Origin: Rhododendron vialii
Taxonomy: Eukaryota > Streptophyta > Magnoliopsida > Ericales > Ericaceae
Direction: 5' to 3'
Assembly: GCF_030253575.1 (NCBI RefSeq)
Contig: NC_080559.1
Coordinates: 6,284,501-6,348,500 of the forward strand
DNA: 64,000 nucleotides
Below, in pieces: positions 57,598 to 64,000 of this stretch. Position 1 is the first letter of the stretch, and every line of letters starts with the position of its first letter. Made by a program: the position numbers and the translations under genes. Under the pieces are notes generated by a model. That model saw only the letters and a program-made list of their open reading frames with translations. It did no database searches and was not told the DNA's origin.

Positions 57598-59091
57598 CTT
57601 TACTATTAAGAATATGTTTCCTTTAGACCTCGACGAGTTCAAGTTCTATAATTGCGCCACGGGACTGAGCTATACGCAAGTGCTGTGATTGGAGGTTCAG
57701 GTACCCAAGTTGTGCAAATTGTCGAAGATTTTTCCGTCTATTTCAGGGTAGATTTTTCTACCCTAGACACATTTTTTTTGTTGTTAATTAAGGTTGATGG
57801 TTCAACGAGTTTCACATGCAATGATTTACCTTTTGAATCGGACGTACAATGATTCTTGGAAGATGTCACAAATAGTGCAATGAGGTGGCAATGTTTATTA
57901 TTATTATTATCATTCCCTTGCTTATAATAATTCAAAAAAGTCTCTTTCATCAATGACACGCCAACATGTATATTATTAAACTTAAAAAACAAACAAAGAC
58001 CCCCTTTTTTTAGGCCAAGATTGTACGTGTCAGGGAGAGTTAGTAGATTAGTTCAGATAGAGTTTCGGAGGTAATTCGTTGTCCTAAAATTCTAAATGAT
58101 CATGACGGAGCTCGAATCCTGACTTCCCACAAGGAAAAGATCAAGAAATGTCAACTGGGTTAAAACGCATTGGCAACAAACAAAGCCTAAAGTGACAGAA
58201 AACGTGCAAATTGTACCGTGTTGTGGTTATCTACTACTACTATATAATTGAAGGGACAATTTGCTTAGTTGCTTTACGAATCTTTTATGGAGAACCGATC
58301 TTCTGGTGTTAAGTTTTCAAAGGCATGCACCAAATGCACACAACGTTGTATTTGAGATCAAAAGTGGGTAACACACAAATAATTGAAACCGCTCAATTTA
58401 TTTAAATTATTTTTTAAAGATTTCTGCTATAAATCAGTTCAATCGGATATCGGTAAGGAATTCATCAATTCTTCTCTCAATTTCCTGACAAATTGAGCAA
58501 CTCCAATCATTTGTGCGGAATCCTGAGATGGATACCACACAATGCGGTGTATATTTAGTGTACAACAAATGTCAAATGATGCACCCATAGTCGGACTCTT
58601 TTCAAAATCAAGTTACAGAAAACTCACCTTCGTCAAAAAATGAGACTTTTCACATATCTACGACTGGAACACACAACCTTTACGCAACCAAATTACCAAC
58701 ACAATCCCAATAATTAAAGCTTTTATTAAATGCTTGCAAAGAGACCAATCCTCGGTAAATTACACATTAACGGCCTGTTTGGCAGAGGAATATGTTTTGG
58801 AGGGGACAAGGGGATGATATAATAAGTAAACAAACACCGGATATAACCTCACCCGGATTTCTATATCCGGGCAAAAGCCAACAAACAGGCTGTAAGCTAT
58901 TTACATTTTCATACAACTTGGGAAGACCCCAAATAACCAGAATTACTCATCACTTTCAGCTCACTAACACTCATACACACGGTGAATATCCTCTTAAACA
59001 TTACAAAAAAAAAATGAAGAAAAAATTTGCCAACTATATGGACAAGAGACCCTTAAGGACACAACAATCCATCAGCATCGGCAGCTGGCAC
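57598..59091. other. Intergenic DNA 3' of the second CAT gene
   Basis: No gene is supported. At 58772-58890 a short pair of ends, GGCCTGTTTGGC and (inverted) GCCTGTTTGTTGGC, suggests a hAT-like MITE of about 120 bp, without a clear target duplication. At 58440-58458 caatcggatatcggtaag recalls the inner unit of the foldback at 4135-4539. The last 40 bases before 59092 hold the former C-terminal codons of the transporter. Confidence 0.5.
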
Positions 59092-60893
59092 TTAAATTGT
59101 GCCTAGCAATGAGCTGTGAGACCGGCCGTAGAATAGATATATCAAAGCTCCAGCTACCAGCCATATTGAAGCCCGCATCCAAGTGCCACTTCTGAGTGTT
59201 CACAACATCAACAATATACAATGAGATAGTCAACATATAGAGAGAGGAGGAGAGGGAGGGAGAGGGGGAAGCTAGACCCACGTCGTAGGACGACGATAGC
59301 CTCGCCGCCCCACAAGAGGGAGGGCACCACGCCGTGTCTCAGAAAAGCGACATGGCAAGCCAGGGCTGAATGGTTGTTTTGAAACATGAGGTGGGATCTA
59401 CGAGGAAACCACATCCAGGCCGTTGGTGACCGGAGAGGTTCCCAATTGGCCTTATAAACTCACACATGCAGACCCAAACTTCTCGATGTGGGAGGCCACA
59501 GAGTGAGAGGTTACTTACCCAAGATTTATCAGCAAGTAGGTGTTTATGAGGATGCAGCAGACAGGTAAGAGTGGCACAAGTGGACAAGTGAAACCTGAGG
59601 AGAAGGTGAGAAATCATCTCATCAGTATATATAGTAGACCCTCTTATGCATATTGGTTTTCCCTTTTACGGAAGCACAACTTGTTACCAGATATTGCAAA
59701 GCAAAACTTCCAATTAGTTCAATTGAACATTAAGCATTTGTACCAGGCTTAAAAGGCCGGAAACAAGGTCCGAGGTCTAGACAGCCTACAGGCCGAAAAA
59801 TGGTAGATTTCTAGATAATTCAAAAAATACTGCAAATTTCATTTCTACATGGCTGGAAAAATGTTCAGAGTCCAATGTAATGCTTGTTTTGGATATCGAC
59901 CATTGGTCCATTTCATGGCCTTTTGGAGTGATCAACATTATCTTAACCTCCAAACCTTATATGCTGCAACCAGACAGGTTAAAAAACTCTAGCAGTCAGC
60001 ATAAAGAGACAAGTAGTCGATCAAACACGATAATCATTTTATTTTGGTCTCATCATCTCTATCAATATTGTTTAGTATATGGAAGATTCAGCATACCTCC
60101 CGGGTGTCCAAAATTGTGCCATGCATCATCTTGATCTATAGAAGTGAGCCCAATCAAGCCGCAGGACAGAAAAACACCACCCACTCCGCATAAAATGAAG
60201 CGAGGAATGCTGCCACAGGTGACAAGTTGGGTTACTTAGTCTAGAAGGATACAAATAAATATATAGATAAACAAGTCAATAGACAGAATAACTCTTTCTC
60301 CTTTTTTGATCGGGAACAAAATAATTGTTTTCCAAGATCAGGAATTTTACTTGTGGAACAGTGTCATATATCTTTAATCTGACCCATAATCCCCTTTTGA
60401 CACTATGATTTTGCTAATCACCATTATCGGGGTTGATTTATACGCAAATAATGCTATAAGAGCCTAGAATTACTAATACACTTTGTGACTATCAAACATA
60501 TTCAAAAATTTCCATGCACTTTTATAGATAAGTGGGGCGCTTCTTGTACATTAACCGCCAATGCTAAGAACCACTGTTAGAATTTTTGAAGTACTAATAC
60601 GTACTCTATTAAACGTTTTGGTTAGTGCATAGTACAAGATATTACTAAAATATTGACCCCGTCACCCTGCTATCAGAAAATCCTTGCTCCACTTCTGCAC
60701 ATGGTCCTTACACATGTCGGGCCTTAACACACTCAAGGAATGCAAAACCTGCATAGTAATGTTGTTGGATCAAATGGGCTTGCTCTTACATGGTGGGATT
60801 AATCTGATCCCACCCGCAACGGAAGGGTAATGAAAAATGAACACGAACAAAACACACGATATTTACGTGGTTCGGCCTCAACGCCTACTCCAC

Positions 60894-60943
<50 letters not shown>

Positions 60944-61905
60944 CCACTATATGAAAAATACAAGTTACAATGTGGAATGAAAAACCCTCCCCGAGCTCCT
61001 AACACCATGGCTCTATAGAATGTTGACTAAGGCTCTAGCAAAAACTCTCGGACTGCCAAGAAGAATCTGGTACCAAGCTGGGACTTGGAGAATACACAAG
61101 TCAAAGCCATAACTCCACCAGACCATTTCCTATGCAACCAATTGAATTCTCTCTCTGTTTTCCTTTTCCAAAAGCATTTATGTGTGGAAAAACCCAACAT
61201 CACAGAGATCCCACACTCTCCATAATCGAATGCCAGGAATTTCCAAGTCAACTCCAGTTGAACAGATAAATTTCAAGTACGAACTAGCGTGCCTTGGGTT
61301 TCTGGCAACGACAGGAAACTCCCTCCCTGTATATGAAATTATACTGTACTCACTGTGGCTGTGGGACAGAACCTATTGACGGGGTATAATCTCTTACCAT
61401 TTGGCCTTCTAGCATAATTCAATTTTCTTCATATATCTCGTTTCTGTCTCTCCCAATTAGCTTAACCATCTATCATTTGCCCCATTCCATAGTCGAAGAC
61501 CACAAATCCCAGGAAAAATTAACCATCCAATTGTCACTAACTTGTATGGCGAGCATCACTGCTGATTCAGTGCTAAGGCCTCAGAGTGGTGTTTTATGTT
61601 GAGGGTATTTTTGTAGCTTTGTATCACAATCAAATTGAAACATGCCAAGGCAAAGGGTTTCCTACATTTTTCGGCCCCCTCGTATTTCCTTTCGCTGTCA
61701 CTTTCTACTCTTATTCTCATCCTTTTCCTTCTCTCTAATCTTACTCCTATCTCATGATTCTAAAACTCAACTACTGCAAATTATCATTTTGTTTATTTTC
61801 AGTATCAATATTAATGGGATACACTATGGTTGGAGTGAGCTCACCTTGAACCAACTCAGGTAAGCACAGCATAACCAGGATCGATCTTTACGAGTTGAGC
61901 TTGTA

Positions 61906-62002
<97 letters not shown>

Positions 62003-63756
62003 ACAGATACACATTGTCAATAAGTTACAAACAGTATTCTGAGATGACCTCTTTATCATGAAAACAATATATCAGCAAAAGGAGTGTCATAGCAGCAGAC
62101 TTATGTGCCAACCAAGAAAAGGAGTGCTCATTCTCCATTGCAACAAAGAGTGCGTGACTTGAATGTTAATGACACTTGGTGTTGTTGCACTTCTTTCATT
62201 TTATTTAAAAAATAGCAGAGGAAAATCACAACAACCTAACCACATATTAGCGTTGTTCATTCCTGGGCTGTTTAACACCTTGACAACAAGGAGGAGGAAA
62301 TATAGGTTACCCATTTCTGATAGTATAGACTATAGAGGTAGAGTAAGAGTAATACTTCAAAAGCAAGCATACCCAGGAAGGTCTTTGGCTGAAGCAGCAG
62401 ATGCAAGGAGAAGAGCCCCGATACATACGCTGGCTATACCCCAAGAAGCAATTTTCCTTCTCCTTAACTCATTATGCTCAGCTGCAAAATTCCCATGCAA
62501 CCAGGTAAAAAGCAACCTATTAGCAGATTCCAGAAAATACAAGGATAATTTTTTGTGCTAGCTGCAACACATTGTCGGCATTTTTCATTTGAAAAATAGG
62601 CCATACACTGAAACATAATATCCAACATTCACCCACAAAAATGATTTTCCGAAACCTCCGTGAGAATTTATCTTGGAAACGTATCACACCAACCAAATGT
62701 TTTAGCAGAGCGCTGGTTAGAAAGAGGATATTTTCCTTCTTTTTCCCCACCTTTCCTCCTTGACTATCAATATGTTAAGAGATATGAGACTGTTACTGGC
62801 GAGCCTCTGTATATTCATTAATCTGATAAGTGCTATGACATGAGTGAATTATATGCAAGATCTTATGCTGATCGAATATCTGTAAATGGAATCTTCCTTC
62901 TTATATTCTTCTGAATTGAAGTCAAGAGAAGAACATTTGCATATTTAGAAGCTGTTTGTTTTATGATTGAAAAGGCCTTTGCTCCTCATTCCTACTACAC
63001 ACAACATGTTAACTTACATACAAATAGACCTCTTAACAAGCTATCCTCCATTATACTGAATTTCAACAAAAATCAGCTCTTTCTCCGTGAAGATTGCATG
63101 CATATGATACACGAGACAAAAATTGCAACCACATGATACCTATTACCTATTAAGATAACCACATGAATGCCTTTTGAAGCATTAGTCTAGTAGAGGAACA
63201 AGAGAATCAGACAAAGCTATACCATGAGCTGCTTTTTCTATAAGAGGATGTCCAACTAAGCTCCCCTCATTATCAAGTAAATGCTTGCAAGAGCCAACAG
63301 AATCCTTATTCTTTTCTCCCTCAGTCCCATGGATGCTGCTACTACAAGATATTGACTCGAAGTGAATTGAATCCTGAAGTGATGATGGAAACGGAACCTC
63401 CTCTGGCGGAACATATCTCAGTATCAAAATCGAAACTGCAACAGTGGTAAATGCTAGCAACGTGCCCACACTAACCTGTACAAATGAAGTGCGAAGCCCT
63501 CATCATCACATCAGGATTGTTGAATATAAATAAAATAAACAAGTGATCTTCCAACAAATAATCGCTGCTTCATAATCCTACAGTGATGTTAACTTACCAT
63601 CCCAGCTAATTGGTCAATATCCAATAAAAAAGCCAGGGCTGCAGCAGCGATGCCAGTCACCACTGTGCTTTTCACAGGAACTTTTGTGTGTTTATTGATA
63701 TCTGAAAAGAACGATGGCAACAATCCATCTCTAGCCATAGCCATTAGGATTCGTGG
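59092..63756 (-). CDS. Cationic amino acid transporter paralogue (5' partial, shortened C terminus)
   Basis: This is a second CAT2/CAT4-like carrier, the tandem neighbour of the gene at 43349-51216. Exons in the window: 63756-63598, 63475-63223, 62481-62373, 60209-60097, 59594-59519, 59191-59092, with the same order and phases as exons 9-14 of the first gene (three of them equal in length). They encode 269 residues plus [42 protein letters not shown], a diverged hydrophilic loop, then the C-terminal permease helices (ILCGVGGVFLSCGLIGL, LVPLLPVCCILIN). It ends FYGRSHSSLLGTI. The TAA stands where the first gene has a Tyr codon, so about 20 tail residues are lost. Upstream exons lie beyond the window. 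It looks otherwise intact. Confidence 0.92.
60896..60940. repeat. GA microsatellite
   Basis: About 22 GA units in the intron between exons 62373 and 60209 of the second CAT gene. Confidence 0.95.
61908..62006. repeat. Compound (CT)n(CA)n microsatellite
   Basis: About 36 CT units pass directly into about 13 CA units, in the same intron as the GA run. The architecture repeats that at 15902-15985. Confidence 0.95.
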
Positions 63757-64000
63757 CTGAAAACAAAAACCAAATTCATAATACTAGGGTCACCAAATCT
63801 CTCACAAGGTGATATGTTACGAGAGTATTTCACCAAAAAAAGGTTTCCTAGAGAGTATTTGCAGCGAAAGTACTAACAGAAAATACAAACAACAGTCAGG
63901 ATCTGTATACGTTGAACCAGAGGGAGATACTCAAAAGTTACTGAATTGGAGATGAACAGTTTACAGCAAAATGTCTCTATGCATCTCTTAAACATCTAAG
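63757..64000. other. Intron of the second CAT gene
   Basis: The acceptor (tttcag) before the exon at 63756 shows that this is intron. No further exon is visible before the window ends. Confidence 0.7.

Noticed and set aside
61856..62059. ORFs of alternating Arg-Glu or Leu-Ser
   Set aside because: These are translations of CT/GA microsatellites. The same holds at 23617-23805 and 60799-61018.

Overview
The window is nuclear DNA of a flowering plant, most likely a eudicot. Four genes are split by many GT..AG introns, their proteins match plant families (plastid-type polyribonucleotide nucleotidyltransferase, plant RFC3, plant cationic amino acid transporters), and introns and intergenic DNA are full of small plant transposons (MULE-like, hAT-like, Stowaway, Tourist, TRIM, SINE and LINE relics) and CT/GA and CA microsatellites. 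The species cannot be read from the sequence.

Layout. Positions 2065-19418 (+) hold the 3' two thirds of a PNPase gene: 16 coding exons, 662 residues, with the 5' exons outside the window. Positions 23729-30600 (+) hold a complete 11-exon gene for replication factor C subunit 3 (354 residues). Its promoter region carries an E2F-type box and site II motifs. Position 31589-32314 (-) is a single-exon LRR ectodomain protein with a signal peptide but no kinase. Positions 35176-38460 (+) hold a small four-exon gene for a 165-residue protein with one C-terminal membrane helix, which I do not recognise. Positions 43349-51216 (-) hold a complete 14-exon CAT2-like amino acid transporter (654 residues). 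Positions 59092-63756 (-) hold the last six coding exons of a tandem paralogue whose exon phases are identical; its 5' end lies beyond the window.

The intergenic DNA between 39.9 and 42.1 kb and between 52.3 and 57.6 kb is a mosaic of nested terminal-inverted-repeat elements. Several are delimited to the base by target-site duplications. One locus (54.9-57.0 kb) is a tandem duplication whose second copy took two independent insertions, so the first copy preserves the empty sites.

The genes do not form an operon or an obvious pathway: plastid RNA processing, DNA replication, a receptor-like ectodomain, an unknown membrane protein and vacuolar-type amino acid transport are neighbours by chance. 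I found no CRISPR array, tRNA, rRNA or convincing new multi-gene system. The strongest second-look items are an in-frame nonsense change that shortens the second transporter, a Pack-MULE-like element carrying exon-like sequence, and a MULE-like element with an internal 22-bp minisatellite.
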